Assembly: GCA_051861545.1 (NCBI GenBank)
Contig: JBIMKP010000012.1
Span: forward strand, 44,447 to 108,446
Source of the DNA: CAISCU01 sp051861545
GTDB taxonomy: Bacteria > Bacteroidota > Bacteroidia > UKL13-3
Reading direction: 5' to 3'
Length of the DNA stretch: 64,000 nt
Both the position numbers and the translations under genes were made by a program. The first letter of the stretch is position 1. Each line of letters opens with the position of its first letter. The notes beneath the pieces were generated by a model. That model was not told the DNA's origin, did not search any database, and saw nothing but the letters and a program-made list of their open reading frames with translations. This document shows positions 44,200 to 54,735 of this stretch, piece after piece.

Positions 44200-47100
44200 T
44201 TATTTAGTTAAATAAATATACCCTGAGAACGATTTGTTATTTGCCTTAGTAACGAAAACATAATAATATGTATCATTAGGTAAATAATCACTTCCTCCAG
44301 ATAATAAAGTACTTCTTGTTGCTTTACCATCCCAATTGTTTTTATAATCTTCAGCTTGATAAACAATTTCACCCCAACGATTAAAAATGGTTAATTCATT
44401 ATCTGGAAAATCACTCAATCCTTTGATGACAAAATAATCATTATAACCATCACCATTTGGCGTAAATCCTTGTGGAATAAACATGTCACATTTGTTTAAG
44501 GCAGTTCCAGCGATTGTTATTTCTACAGAATCAAAACATAAGAAAGTATCTACAACATACGCAACATAATTACCTCCAGTTAATCCAGTTACTATAGTAG
44601 TGTCTAATAATTTTTGATTCCATATCAAGAAATATGGCGATGTTCCACCAATTACATTTAACTCAATAACACCATTTGTATCTTCATCACAAAGAATTTG
44701 TTTGGTGATTTTTGCAGTTATATCAATTGGTTTAGCATCTTCTACAAAGAAACTATCTCGAACTAAACAACCTCGAATATCAACAAGTGAAAATGGATAC
44801 CAACCTTTGTGTGCACCTGTTAATGTATCAGATGTGGTTACAAATTCCCAACTCGAAACTGTATAAGGTAAATCGCCTCCTTTAGGTAATGCCTCAACTA
44901 TTGCATTTGAATCTCCAATACAAGAAATTGGTTTTAACAAACGGAAACCAAGTTCTAATTTTGAAGGAGGATTAGTAATTTCAACAGAATCTGAAGCTAC
45001 GCAGCCCGAATCATCTAAAAGAGTTACAATGTATATTCCTGGTGCTAAATTGGTAATATTGGGGTCTATTGAACCATCATGTAACCAAGTAAGTTTTACT
45101 GTTCCCTCACCTCCCGATGGAATAGCCAAAGTTTGACCATCATTGAATCCAAAACAAGTAATATCTGTAGTGTTAAATTGTAAAGACATTGGTGTATTTA
45201 AATCAACCCAAACACTATCTTTTGCCTGACAATTTCCAACATCTACAGTGCAATATAACCAACCTTTAAATTTACTTACAACGATTCTAGAACCAACCTC
45301 GCCATTACTCCAAACGTAATTTTTGAATATAGAAGAGCTTGGAGCTATAAGAATTGCTGTATCACCTTCACATGACCATTTAACAACAGAATCTCTTACA
45401 ATATTAAAAGTAGTTGGGTCTACTGTAACAGTTGAAATTGATTTTGAACAACCTCCACCTATGAATGGCCAATCATAGTTTGAAACATTAACTCTATACA
45501 ATACATTGGATGTTGGTGTGAATTTTAAAGTATCTCCACCAACATTATCAGGTAACCAATTGATAATTTTCTTTACCTCACTTATTTCTAATAAGCCATA
45601 AATTTCAGAGAAACATGGGTCTGTTGAAGCATTATCGTCATCAATTAATGTATTCCATTTATAAGGTTCAGTACAAGCCGCATTCATCATATAAACATAA
45701 TCTTCTCCTGCATTGGCCGATGGTGCAGCAGAATACCAATTTGTATAACTGGTATCATTACAATTCATCCACGTGAATGCTCCTGAAGGAGTTCTGTATA
45801 ATCCAAGCCATACATTTTTGGTAGTTATATCTTGAATGAATTTTTGTTCAGCAGTATCTGTTATAATTGCTAAATGTCCTCCAGCTTTTAATGCATTTTG
45901 CGCTGCGGTCGACCAATTACTTCTTGTATCTGCTAAATAGTAATTATGACCTAAATATTCGCCTACCCAAGTATATCCTGAAATTGGGCTTCCACTTACA
46001 TAACCTGTATTTTCTGGAGAGCCAAAAGGATTACAATTATCCTTCCAGTTAATGTTTATATAAGTTGGTTGATTTAAACAAACTTCGTAAGGACTAGTTT
46101 GAGCGATAACAGCCTTGTTTCCAGCATAGAATATACTATCAAGACCATAACATCCACCTAAACTAACATGAGATCTGTACCAAGTTGAATTTGAGATTTT
46201 TGTTCTTTGTGTTGTATCTCCTGTGCTCCATGTATAAGTATCGTATCCGTTTGGTGCTGTAATGAATATTGAACCAGTTGCACAAGAATATAATGTATCA
46301 GGTAAGAAATTGAGTTTAAGTGTTGGTCCAACTTCAACTCTCACAGTATCGTAACAAAAATCAACTCCATTATCAACCTGAATCCAATAATCTTGGCTTG
46401 TGTTTAATCCTGGAACAAAAATATTTTGTGTTGTTTCACCATTTGGAAACCAAAGAATATTTGCAGTTTTTCTAATTTTAATTGATAAATTTTCTAAGCT
46501 CCAGCTTTCATTACAAGCTGTTAAATCGGTATCATTTAATGAACCAATCCAACTTAAATTTAGGTCTGCATTCGTATGACCAATTCTTTTTGTAATAGTA
46601 TATTTTGTAGAACTTGCAGAAGCATCTGAAAAACAACGATTACTTAATCCTGTTTGAGTTGCACCTGTTTTACTTGCAGAACCAGCTATTGGATATGATT
46701 GCGTACAACCAGGATTATTTGAGAATGTGTTATCCAAATATAAATCTCCATCAACTCTAAATCTAAATTCATCTTTACCTGTAAGTGAACAATCGCCTTC
46801 CCATGTATCATGAATATATAAGTCATAAGAAATTTCTAATGAATCATGACTTGGTAAGCCTTTTAAATCAAAGAAAACAGAGTCATTATGAAAGAATCCT
46901 AAAACTCTACTACCATTAAAAGTAAAATTTGAATTTCTACTAAAACCATTGAAAGGAGCTGGTCCAATAAAAGTTTCTGAATAATATTCTGAATAACTTA
47001 ATGTAGTGCTAGGTCCTCTTAATGTAAAAGGAGTATTCCAGCACAAACTTGTATCTGGTGTTCTTATAGCTGCATTGAAGATAATTAAATATACACTATC

Positions 47101-49749
47101 AGTTCCAGAGCAACCTCCATTTGAAATTACTTCTACTTTATACCAGCCATTTGATTTGGCAAAAATAGATTCTCCTGTTTCACCCGTGCTCCATGAATAA
47201 TTTTTCATACCGCCAATTGAAAACAGAAATAAACTATCACCACCGCAGGTTTTTAAAGAATCAGATGGGAATATATCATTTAAATCAGGTATAAGAACTG
47301 ATACTGCATCTGAACATGTTGCATTACCAATTGTAACATCAACCATATAACTTGTAGTAGTTGAAGGAGTAACTGTAATACTACTTGTTGTTTCTCCACT
47401 AGACCATTTGTATTTTATGTTCGAAGCATTTACATCTATTTCCATTAATCCAAACATATTGCTTAAACAAGCATCAGGATTAACATTATCATCAATTACC
47501 CATTGTTTCCAAGTTCCAGCATCAGGACAACTTGAATTTTTCATAAATACATAATCTTCGCCAGTTACATCAGTTGGTTCACCAGGACCAAAATTCTGGA
47601 AATTTACATTTTCACAATTCATCCATCTGAATTCTCTATTACTTGGGTCCCTTAACATTCCAAGCCAAAGATTATCTTTAACAGTAGCCAAAGATTGTAT
47701 GAAATTTTGTTCTTCTATAGAATTAATAATAGCTAAAGTACCACCGGCATTTAAAGCATCTTGTGCAGCTTTTGACCAAGTGCCATTTGTTTTAGCCATA
47801 TAATAATAGTGGCCATTGAATTCACCTAAATAATCATATCCGGTAATTGGTCGGCCAGTAGTATACGCGCCAATAGCAACCGGAGCACCAAATGGATTAC
47901 AATCATATCGTGGCAATGCATCAAGTTTTACTGAATTACCAACACAAATTGAAGTATCATTTTGAAGAATGTCTGCATTTCCAAAAACTACATAAATACT
48001 ATCACTTGCAAAACAACCTGAACCTAAATTTCCTGCTGTAACAGAATACCAACCTTCTTTAGTTACTTCAATACTTGGAGAAGTCTCTGTGGTGTTCCAT
48101 ATATAATAATCAAAAGAACCAGTTAAACTTAGGTTTCCTCTATCAGTATTACAAACTGTAAAAGTATCAGGGCCTAAATCAACAACAAGTGGATTACCTA
48201 AATTACAAAAATTATCATTTGTAATATATCCGATTTGGTTTGGAAAAACATTGTTTTCTGTTGTAGTTGTTCCATCAGGCCAGAAAACAACAATACTATC
48301 AATTTCAGTATTTGTACCTATTCCAAAATATAATTTTTCAGAGCCATAGTTTGTTACAGATCCAAGTGAATTTGAACCATAAAATTTTGTAGTTGAAATT
48401 CCACCAGCTGTAACTTTAACTCTAGCACCTCTTGGATCTGCGGCACCAGAGCATGTCAATAATGTAATTGAAATAAAATTGTTACCTGTTGCGTTATTTT
48501 TGTATAAAACAGCATCATTTGTAACAATATTACTTCCAAATTTAAAAATATCTAGATACCCATCGTTGTTATAATCAAATACAGCAAATTTAGATAAAGA
48601 GGCTCCTCCAAATTCTGAATTAGGTAAAAGGGTATTTTGAACAGAAGTGAACACATTACTTCCATTATTACTCATTATTGAGGGTCTTGTAATATCATTT
48701 ACTAATCCGGAAGTTCTTGTTTGCCATAATACATCTAAATCACCATCATTTTCTAAGTCAAAAATGTATGAACCAACATAATTAACTGTATTATTATTTG
48801 TAGCATCGAAAGTGTTTACTGTGCTAGTTTGGTCTGTAAAAGTTCCATTACCATTATTTCTGAATACCTTATTTTTCTGATTTCCTGGTCCAGGATTTAG
48901 AACATCCTTTGTTCCAAGCAAAATATCAATAAAACCATCTCTATTAAAATCCCATAAATTAGCAAAGCCTATATTACTGCTATTTGTTAATCCAGTTGAA
49001 GTTAAAATAGAGAAACCACCTGAATTATTATTTTCGTATAAGTCTATTTGATCTGTTCCATTCAGTGCTGATTTTCTAATAACTAAAATATCATCATTAA
49101 AGTTGTTATCATAATCAAACATAACAATAATAGGATCAACTGTTGAACCAAATCCAGTAACGATATCATCAATTGAACTAAAAGTTGCCCCATCATTAAT
49201 GAGCACTGAAATTCTTCTTTCATTTGTATTTAATACGCGTGCAAACACCAAATCCAAATCACCATCTTCATCGTAATCTGAAATTTGAATATTTGGATCA
49301 CCAGTTGTATTTGAGGTTATGAAGTTAATTCCTTGGGGAATATTTAAATCACTTGTAACTTCAGTAAAATTGTTTCCGCAATTATTTTTGAATAATCTCA
49401 TGAATCCAGATGGTTCATTTTTAACGAACATAATATCCTGAAATCCGTCTGAATTATAATCGAAAGAAAATGCAGAAAATGTAGCATTCCCAGAGTTAAC
49501 TCCTGTTAAGCCACTTAAACTGGTAACATCGCTAAATGTTCCATTTAAATTTCGATATAATTTGGGGGAAGAAGATATGCCATTTAAAATAATCACATCT
49601 TCCCAAGAGTCATTATTATAATCAAGTACATCTAAAATTTGTGCTTGATTAGCATCCAATCCGCTGCTGCTAATCACATTAGTGAATGGCTGACTAAAGG
49701 AATTTAGACTCACAAACAGCAGAAATGCCAACAGTATTTTTTTATTCAT
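44200..49749 (-). CDS. Giant T9SS type B surface protein with FG-GAP, UnbV and two C-type-lectin-like domains
   Basis: An 1849-residue secreted protein. ATG 49749 (MNKKILLAFLLFVSLNSFSQ) gives the signal peptide; a longer frame is not supported. Domains in order: FG-GAP/VCBS propeller repeats (about 25-420, calcium-type YDYDEDGDLDL motifs); an UnbV/ASPIC domain (about 425-500); the first C-type-lectin-like domain (about 615-770); Ig-like and fibronectin-like modules; a second lectin-like domain (about 1235-1395); SprB-type repeats (TCFGFNDG); and a CHU_C/T9SS type B C-terminal domain (FIPQGFTPNGDGYNDYFV). It is probably a surface adhesin. Paired with the SprF-like gene just downstream. Confidence 0.9.
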   Translation of the reverse strand: MNKKILLAFLLFVSLNSFSQPFTNVISSSGLDANQAQILDVLDYNNDSWEDVIILNGISSSPKLYRNLNGTFSDVTSLSGLTGVNSGNATFSAFSFDYNSDGFQDIMFVKNEPSGFMRLFKNNCGNNFTEVTSDLNIPQGINFITSNTTGDPNIQISDYDEDGDLDLVFARVLNTNERRISVLINDGATFSSIDDIVTGFGSTVDPIIVMFDYDNNFNDDILVIRKSALNGTDQIDLYENNNSGGFSILTSTGLTNSSNIGFANLWDFNRDGFIDILLGTKDVLNPGPGNQKNKVFRNNGNGTFTDQTSTVNTFDATNNNTVNYVGSYIFDLENDGDLDVLWQTRTSGLVNDITRPSIMSNNGSNVFTSVQNTLLPNSEFGGASLSKFAVFDYNNDGYLDIFKFGSNIVTNDAVLYKNNATGNNFISITLLTCSGAADPRGARVKVTAGGISTTKFYGSNSLGSVTNYGSEKLYFGIGTNTEIDSIVVFWPDGTTTTENNVFPNQIGYITNDNFCNLGNPLVVDLGPDTFTVCNTDRGNLSLTGSFDYYIWNTTETSPSIEVTKEGWYSVTAGNLGSGCFASDSIYVVFGNADILQNDTSICVGNSVKLDALPRYDCNPFGAPVAIGAYTTGRPITGYDYLGEFNGHYYYMAKTNGTWSKAAQDALNAGGTLAIINSIEEQNFIQSLATVKDNLWLGMLRDPSNREFRWMNCENVNFQNFGPGEPTDVTGEDYVFMKNSSCPDAGTWKQWVIDDNVNPDACLSNMFGLMEIDVNASNIKYKWSSGETTSSITVTPSTTTSYMVDVTIGNATCSDAVSVLIPDLNDIFPSDSLKTCGGDSLFLFSIGGMKNYSWSTGETGESIFAKSNGWYKVEVISNGGCSGTDSVYLIIFNAAIRTPDTSLCWNTPFTLRGPSTTLSYSEYYSETFIGPAPFNGFSRNSNFTFNGSRVLGFFHNDSVFFDLKGLPSHDSLEISYDLYIHDTWEGDCSLTGKDEFRFRVDGDLYLDNTFSNNPGCTQSYPIAGSASKTGATQTGLSNRCFSDASASSTKYTITKRIGHTNADLNLSWIGSLNDTDLTACNESWSLENLSIKIRKTANILWFPNGETTQNIFVPGLNTSQDYWIQVDNGVDFCYDTVRVEVGPTLKLNFLPDTLYSCATGSIFITAPNGYDTYTWSTGDTTQRTKISNSTWYRSHVSLGGCYGLDSIFYAGNKAVIAQTSPYEVCLNQPTYININWKDNCNPFGSPENTGYVSGSPISGYTWVGEYLGHNYYLADTRSNWSTAAQNALKAGGHLAIITDTAEQKFIQDITTKNVWLGLYRTPSGAFTWMNCNDTSYTNWYSAAPSANAGEDYVYMMNAACTEPYKWNTLIDDDNASTDPCFSEIYGLLEISEVKKIINWLPDNVGGDTLKFTPTSNVLYRVNVSNYDWPFIGGGCSKSISTVTVDPTTFNIVRDSVVKWSCEGDTAILIAPSSSIFKNYVWSNGEVGSRIVVSKFKGWLYCTVDVGNCQAKDSVWVDLNTPMSLQFNTTDITCFGFNDGQTLAIPSGGEGTVKLTWLHDGSIDPNITNLAPGIYIVTLLDDSGCVASDSVEITNPPSKLELGFRLLKPISCIGDSNAIVEALPKGGDLPYTVSSWEFVTTSDTLTGAHKGWYPFSLVDIRGCLVRDSFFVEDAKPIDITAKITKQILCDEDTNGVIELNVIGGTSPYFLIWNQKLLDTTIVTGLTGGNYVAYVVDTFLCFDSVEITIAGTALNKCDMFIPQGFTPNGDGYNDYFVIKGLSDFPDNELTIFNRWGEIVYQAEDYKNNWDGKATRSTLLSGGSDYLPNDTYYYVFVTKANNKSFSGYIYLTK

Positions 49750-49911
49750 TTTGAATAAATTGGTTTTATCACAATTAAAATATCTGCACAATTTAATGCT
49801 TTTATCAATAGACATCAGGCATTTAGTAAATTTTAACATTCACACCATAGGTGCAAACGAAGTATTTTGTAGACACCTTGTGAAAAATTAAACCTTATTT
49901 TTGACTCAAAT

Positions 49912-50952
49912 TCAGGCTGTTTCTTGCAGAATTTCTTTTAAATACTGAATATCTTCATTGGTTTGGTTAATGTGAAATACAAACCTGATTTTATTGTCGC
50001 CAATATGGATTGCTTTAATTCCGTTTTCAGCTAGTTTATTCAAAAATGACTCAAACGAGACACTTTCAATTAGTTCAAAAATTACAATATTTGTCTCGAT
50101 TGGTAATACATTTTTAACCCAGGTTTTGGTTTTTAATACATCACCAACTTCTTTGGCTCTTTTGTGATCGATTGCTAAGCGTTCAATATTATTATTCAAA
50201 GCAAATAAACCTGCACCCGCAATAAATCCTGCTTGTCGCATTCCGCCTCCCCATCTTTTTCTAACTCTTTTAGCTTCTCCAATAAATGATTTTGAACCTA
50301 ATAGAACCGAACCAACAGGCGCTCCTAAACCTTTTGACAAACAAATAGATATTGAGTTGAAAATCTTTCCATAATTCTTTGGATTTTCATTTTTTGCAAT
50401 GATTGCATTAAAGATTCGAGCACCATCAAGGTGTAAATTAATTTTATTGAAATCACAAACCTCCTTTATTTTTTCAATTTCATTGAAATTCCAACAAGCA
50501 CCACCGCCTCTGTTAACTGTATTTTCTATACAAACCAAGGATGTTCGTGGGAAATGCACATCTTCTTTATTGATGTTTTTTATTACATCATCAGATGTAA
50601 ATTTCCCGTTTTCACCTTGTAAAAGTCGAACAGATGCATTTGAGTTGGCTGCAATTCCACCTCCTTCATATATATATACATGTGAAATAGCATCACAAAT
50701 CACCTCTTTTCCTGCACCACTCTGTAAATGAATAGCAATTTGATTTGTCATAGTGCCACTTGGACAAAATAATCCGGCTTCCATTCCGAAAATTTCAGAT
50801 GCAAGTTCTTCTAATTCAGTAACATATTTATCTTCACCAAATACATCATCTCCAATTTTATTTAAATTTAAATTGTGCATGTATTCCAACATTTCATTTG
50901 AAGGAAGGCTGATAGTATCTGAGCGTAAATCGACATTTAAAATTGTATTCAT
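49912..50952 (-). CDS. ltaE: Low-specificity L-threonine aldolase
   Basis: A 346-residue fold-type I PLP enzyme that splits threonine or allo-threonine to glycine and acetaldehyde. DLRSDTISLPSNEM opens the protein, HLDGARIFNA holds the PLP-binding Asp, and CLSKGLGAPVGSVLLG holds the Lys that binds PLP. The gene is divergent from the Lgt-like gene with a 138-base gap. Stereospecificity cannot be read from the sequence. Confidence 0.92.
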   Translation of the reverse strand: MNTILNVDLRSDTISLPSNEMLEYMHNLNLNKIGDDVFGEDKYVTELEELASEIFGMEAGLFCPSGTMTNQIAIHLQSGAGKEVICDAISHVYIYEGGGIAANSNASVRLLQGENGKFTSDDVIKNINKEDVHFPRTSLVCIENTVNRGGGACWNFNEIEKIKEVCDFNKINLHLDGARIFNAIIAKNENPKNYGKIFNSISICLSKGLGAPVGSVLLGSKSFIGEAKRVRKRWGGGMRQAGFIAGAGLFALNNNIERLAIDHKRAKEVGDVLKTKTWVKNVLPIETNIVIFELIESVSFESFLNKLAENGIKAIHIGDNKIRFVFHINQTNEDIQYLKEILQETA

Positions 50953-51090
50953 GAGTTTTATAAATATTAAAGGAAAGAAACTGCTTAATTATCAATGATT
51001 CCAATGTTTTTTAATAAATTGGCAAAGGAATATAATTTTAACAGTTTTTTTTACAAGCTAATAAACGAAATTCGCTTCAAATTTTCTTAC

Positions 51091-52248
51091 ATGTATCCAA
51101 CAATTTCAGATTTACTTTTAGATTTATTTGGTTTCAACCTACAACTGCCAATTCAAACTTTTGGTTTTTTTATGGCTTTGTCTTTCGCTGCGGCATATTG
51201 GTTTACATCCCAAGAATTAAAAGAAAGAGAAGCAAATGGGCTTCTAAAATCGTTTACTATTAAAGAAAAAATAAACGTAAAAATAACAATAGTTGATTTT
51301 ATAACTCAATCTATAATTTATGCATTTGTTGGCTTTAAGTTATTAGAAATGTTCTTAGATTATGATTCTTTGGTGGCAAATCCTCAGAAGTTTTTACTTT
51401 CAGGAAAAGGAAGTTGGTTTGGAGCATTAGCTGGTGGAGTTTATGGTTATTATTCTACCTCAAAAGAAGCCAAAGCCCTAGAGGGAAAAACACCTACAAC
51501 AATTACCAAGATTGCTCATCCTTACCAATTAATGGGAAATATTGTTGGAATTGCTGCAATTGGCGGAATTCTTGGAGCTAAAATATTCCATAATTTAGAG
51601 AATTTAGATGAATTTGCTGCCGATCCAATTGGGTCATTACTTTCATTTAGTGGTTTGACTTTTTATGGTGGCTTAATAGTAGCAGCTATTGGTATTTTAT
51701 ATTATACTTCAAAACATCAAATTAAATGGTACCACATGATTGATTCAGCTGCGGTAGGTTTAATGATAGCATACGGAATTGGGCGAATTGGTTGTCATTT
51801 AAGTGGTGATGGTGATTGGGGAATTGATAATCTTAGTCCCAAACCAGAAGCTTTAGCATTTCTTCCAGATTGGTTTTGGTCGTATAAATACCCTCATAAC
51901 GTTTTAGGTGAAGGTATTCCTATTCCAGGTTGCGACGGTCCACATTGCGCACAATTAGCAAATCCAGTTTATCCAACTCCATTATATGAAGCGATTGTTT
52001 GTATTGGCTTAGCATTGATTTTATGGTTTTCTAGAAAAAACTTTAAAACGCCTGGTGTTTTCTTTTTTACTTATTTAATTTTAAATGGAATTGAAAGATT
52101 CACAATTGAAAAAATAAGAGTAAATACAACTTATAATATCCTTGGTCATGGAATAACACAAGCAGAAATAATATCTTCCGTTTTTATTTTGATGGGTGTA
52201 ATTGGAGTTTTTTATATGAAAACTCGATTTAAAAATAAGTTGGAATAA
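51091..52248 (+). CDS. lgt: Prolipoprotein diacylglyceryl transferase-like protein
   Basis: A 385-residue membrane protein. The ATG at 51091 (MYPTISDLLLDLFG) is chosen because the longer frame to 50995 adds an atypical tail. About seven membrane segments and the IGRIGCHLSGDGDWGI signature identify the Lgt family of Bacteroidota. Lgt adds diacylglyceryl to the lipobox Cys of exported lipoproteins. The middle holds an extra loop (LSPKPEALAFLPDWFWSY), lengthening it compared with E. coli Lgt (about 290 residues). It lies 19 bases before the DUF4294 gene. It may be a paralogue rather than the sole Lgt. Confidence 0.85.
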   Translation: MYPTISDLLLDLFGFNLQLPIQTFGFFMALSFAAAYWFTSQELKEREANGLLKSFTIKEKINVKITIVDFITQSIIYAFVGFKLLEMFLDYDSLVANPQKFLLSGKGSWFGALAGGVYGYYSTSKEAKALEGKTPTTITKIAHPYQLMGNIVGIAAIGGILGAKIFHNLENLDEFAADPIGSLLSFSGLTFYGGLIVAAIGILYYTSKHQIKWYHMIDSAAVGLMIAYGIGRIGCHLSGDGDWGIDNLSPKPEALAFLPDWFWSYKYPHNVLGEGIPIPGCDGPHCAQLANPVYPTPLYEAIVCIGLALILWFSRKNFKTPGVFFFTYLILNGIERFTIEKIRVNTTYNILGHGITQAEIISSVFILMGVIGVFYMKTRFKNKLE

Positions 52249-52267
52249 TATTTGGTATACTAAAACT

Positions 52268-52810
52268 ATGAAAACCTTAAAACTAATTTTATTAATTACT
52301 TCAATTTTGGGTTTTAACCAATTGTTTGCCCAAACTGAGGTTGCTACTGATACTTTAAAAAGTGTGGTTTTGCCAGATTTTATTATCAAAGCTAAAAAAG
52401 ATCCTGATTATGAAAAGAAATATCAGAAGCTGGTAAACAATGTTAAAAAAGCACTACCATATGCTAAAATGGCTAGTTTTAGGTTTCAAATGATGGAGCA
52501 AAATTTGCAATTATTGCCATCAGAAAGTGCCAGAAAAGAATATTTAAAAAGAACCGAAAAGTCTATAAAAGACCAGTTCATGGATGATTTATTAAATATG
52601 ACTCAAAGTCAAGGTCGTATTTTAATTAAATTGATTTATAGAGAGACAGGTAAAACTACCTACGAACTTCTTCAAACCTATAGAGGTAATTTTACAGCAA
52701 TTTATTGGCAAGGAATGGCGAAAGTTTTTAACTCTAATTTAAAAGAAGAGTTTGATCCCATTGAAGATTGGCAAATTGAACAAATTATAAAACAATTGGG
52801 TTTTGAATAG
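52268..52810 (+). CDS. DUF4294 family exported protein
   Basis: A 180-residue protein with a signal peptide (ending LFAQ). The conserved DUF4294 core includes VKKALPYAKMASFRFQMME, ARKEYLKRTEKSIKDQF and LIKLIYRETGKTTYELLQTYRG. The family is restricted to Bacteroidota and has no known function; it is probably periplasmic. It follows the Lgt-like gene by 19 bases. Confidence 0.9.
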   Translation: MKTLKLILLITSILGFNQLFAQTEVATDTLKSVVLPDFIIKAKKDPDYEKKYQKLVNNVKKALPYAKMASFRFQMMEQNLQLLPSESARKEYLKRTEKSIKDQFMDDLLNMTQSQGRILIKLIYRETGKTTYELLQTYRGNFTAIYWQGMAKVFNSNLKEEFDPIEDWQIEQIIKQLGFE

Positions 52811-52918
52811 CACATTCATCTAGTTTTTAGATTTTCAAGCTATTTTTTGACATATTAATTAACACCCTGTTGATATTGGTTGAGAAAGTCGTTACTAAGC
52901 TTCCTTAATTTTGTGGAG

Positions 52919-54049
52919 ATGATGCAGTTAGAATTAAGTGATTTACAGATTTTATTTTTAATAATTTTTTCAATTGGGATTTTAGGTCAAATTGGATACT
53001 ACCTTTTCTTTTTTTCGAAATTGGCTTTTTACAAATTGCCAGTGGAAAACCAAAGTCCTAGTTTTCCTATTAGTGTAATTATTTCAGCTAGAAATGAATA
53101 CGAAAATCTTGAGAAAAATTTAACCTCAATCTTAGAACAAGATTACCCAGATTTTGAAGTAATTGTAATCAATGATTGTAGTTGGGATGATAGCCAGAAA
53201 TTATTGGAGTATTACCAAGAGCAATATCCAAAACTTAAAATTTGCAACATCATTGAGCAAGAAAAATATCCTACAGGTAAAAAGTTTGCATTAACAATTG
53301 GCATTAAAGCAGCTTCTCACGAGCATTTGGTATTTACAGATGCTGATTGCACACCAGCTTCGAAAAATTGGTTGAAACTCATGGCTTCTGGTTTTGGAAA
53401 CGGTAAAGAAATTGTATTGGGTTACTCTCCCGATAGACCTACTTCTGGTTTATTAAATTTATTTATTAGATATGATTGTGCCATTACAGGAATGACTTAT
53501 TTCTCTGCAGCCATAGCTAATAATGCGTTTATGGGAGTTGGCAGAAATTTAGCTTATACCAAAACCTTATTTTTTAAACATAAAGGATTTGCTGGTCACC
53601 AACATATTTTAGGAGGTGATGATGATTTATTTGTTAGGGATGCTGCAACTGCAACAAATGTTTCAATTCAATTAAATCCAGAAAGTTTTGTTTTGACTGA
53701 TGCTAAAAAAACTTACGAAGAATGGACTAGACAAAAATCAAGACATCATAGTACAGGTAAATTTTATAAATTAAAACATCAAGTTTTATTAGGTGGAATA
53801 TATTCTAGTTTGTTGTTTTTTTATATTGGTTTAGGATTATGTATAGGTTTTCAGATTGATTGGAGACTTATACTATCATTATATGGACTAAAAATTCTTG
53901 TTCAATTCGGTATAACTTATGCAGCATTCAATAAATTAAAAAGGAAAAATATTACGTGGTTTCTACCCTTACTTGATATTCTCTATTTATTCTTTATTTA
54001 TATTTTCGGGATTAAGGGGCTTGTTACAAAAAAAAGGAAAATTTGGTAA
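52919..54049 (+). CDS. Membrane-bound family 2 glycosyltransferase
   Basis: A 376-residue processive-type GT2 enzyme. Start is one of two adjacent ATGs (52919 or 52922), with GGAG just before. An N-terminal helix, SVIISARNEYENLEKNLTSIL, VVINDCSWDDS, FTDADCTPASKNW (DxD) and WTRQKSRHH (QxxRW-like) lead to C-terminal membrane helices. This architecture suits synthesis of a cell-surface polysaccharide. Its stop overlaps the rsmG ATG (TAATG). Confidence 0.9.
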   Translation: MMQLELSDLQILFLIIFSIGILGQIGYYLFFFSKLAFYKLPVENQSPSFPISVIISARNEYENLEKNLTSILEQDYPDFEVIVINDCSWDDSQKLLEYYQEQYPKLKICNIIEQEKYPTGKKFALTIGIKAASHEHLVFTDADCTPASKNWLKLMASGFGNGKEIVLGYSPDRPTSGLLNLFIRYDCAITGMTYFSAAIANNAFMGVGRNLAYTKTLFFKHKGFAGHQHILGGDDDLFVRDAATATNVSIQLNPESFVLTDAKKTYEEWTRQKSRHHSTGKFYKLKHQVLLGGIYSSLLFFYIGLGLCIGFQIDWRLILSLYGLKILVQFGITYAAFNKLKRKNITWFLPLLDILYLFFIYIFGIKGLVTKKRKIW

Positions 54050-54705
54050 TGGAAAATTTAACAGATATGCAATTGATTCTTCATTATTTTCCTGATTTAA
54101 CTGATCATCAGAAGGAGCAATTTTCAAACTTAAAATCGCTTTATACAGAATGGAATGAGAAAATAAATGTGGTTTCACGAAAAGATATTGATGCACTTTA
54201 TGAGAAGCATGTATTACATAGTTTAGCAATTGCTAAGTTCATTCAGTTTAAACCAGGTACTCGTATTTTAGATTTGGGAACTGGTGGTGGATTTCCTGGA
54301 ATTCCATTGGCAATTATGTTTCCAGAAGCAGAATTTACTATGATTGATTCGATTGCAAAAAAGATTAAAGTAGCAGAATCAGTTTCAGAAAGCTTGGGAC
54401 TTGAAAACACCGATTTCGTAGTAGGTAGAGTTGAGCAGTTAAATGAACCATTTCACTTTGTAACGGCTAGAGCTGTTGCTGCAACAGAGCAATTATATAG
54501 ATGGACACACCGATATATAGAAATAAAAGAAGATTTTAATAGTAAAATCAATGGGTTTTTGTTTTTAAAAGGTGGCGATTTAAAAGAAGAATTTAAAGCC
54601 TTAAAAGAAATCAATAGAAAACTTCATATTCAGGAAGTTCCATTGTCAGAATATTTCAAAGAGGAGTTTTTTGAAACTAAAAAATTGATTTATATTTTTC
54701 AATAA
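54049..54705 (+). CDS. rsmG: 16S rRNA (guanine-527-N7)-methyltransferase
   Basis: A 218-residue SAM-dependent methylase that modifies G527 in 16S rRNA; loss gives low-level streptomycin resistance in several bacteria. The SAM fold contains RILDLGTGGGFPGIPLAIMFP and the following ARAVAATEQLYRW matches RsmG. ATG at 54049 is chosen over an upstream TTG. It shares the TAATG overlap with the GT2 gene and is 30 bases from the DUF5686 gene. Confidence 0.96.
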   Translation: MENLTDMQLILHYFPDLTDHQKEQFSNLKSLYTEWNEKINVVSRKDIDALYEKHVLHSLAIAKFIQFKPGTRILDLGTGGGFPGIPLAIMFPEAEFTMIDSIAKKIKVAESVSESLGLENTDFVVGRVEQLNEPFHFVTARAVAATEQLYRWTHRYIEIKEDFNSKINGFLFLKGGDLKEEFKALKEINRKLHIQEVPLSEYFKEEFFETKKLIYIFQ

Positions 54706-54735
54706 GGATTAAAAACTTTAGCTTGTGATTTACTT

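Noticed and set aside
45570..47905. DNA-level repeat between the two lectin-like domains
   Set aside because: Similarity is at protein level; nucleotide identity looks too low for recombination, so it is treated as an old domain duplication.
50399..50731. 110-codon open frame antisense to the threonine aldolase gene
   Set aside because: Composition is that of a shadow frame; no signal or domain, while the aldolase frame is fully convincing.
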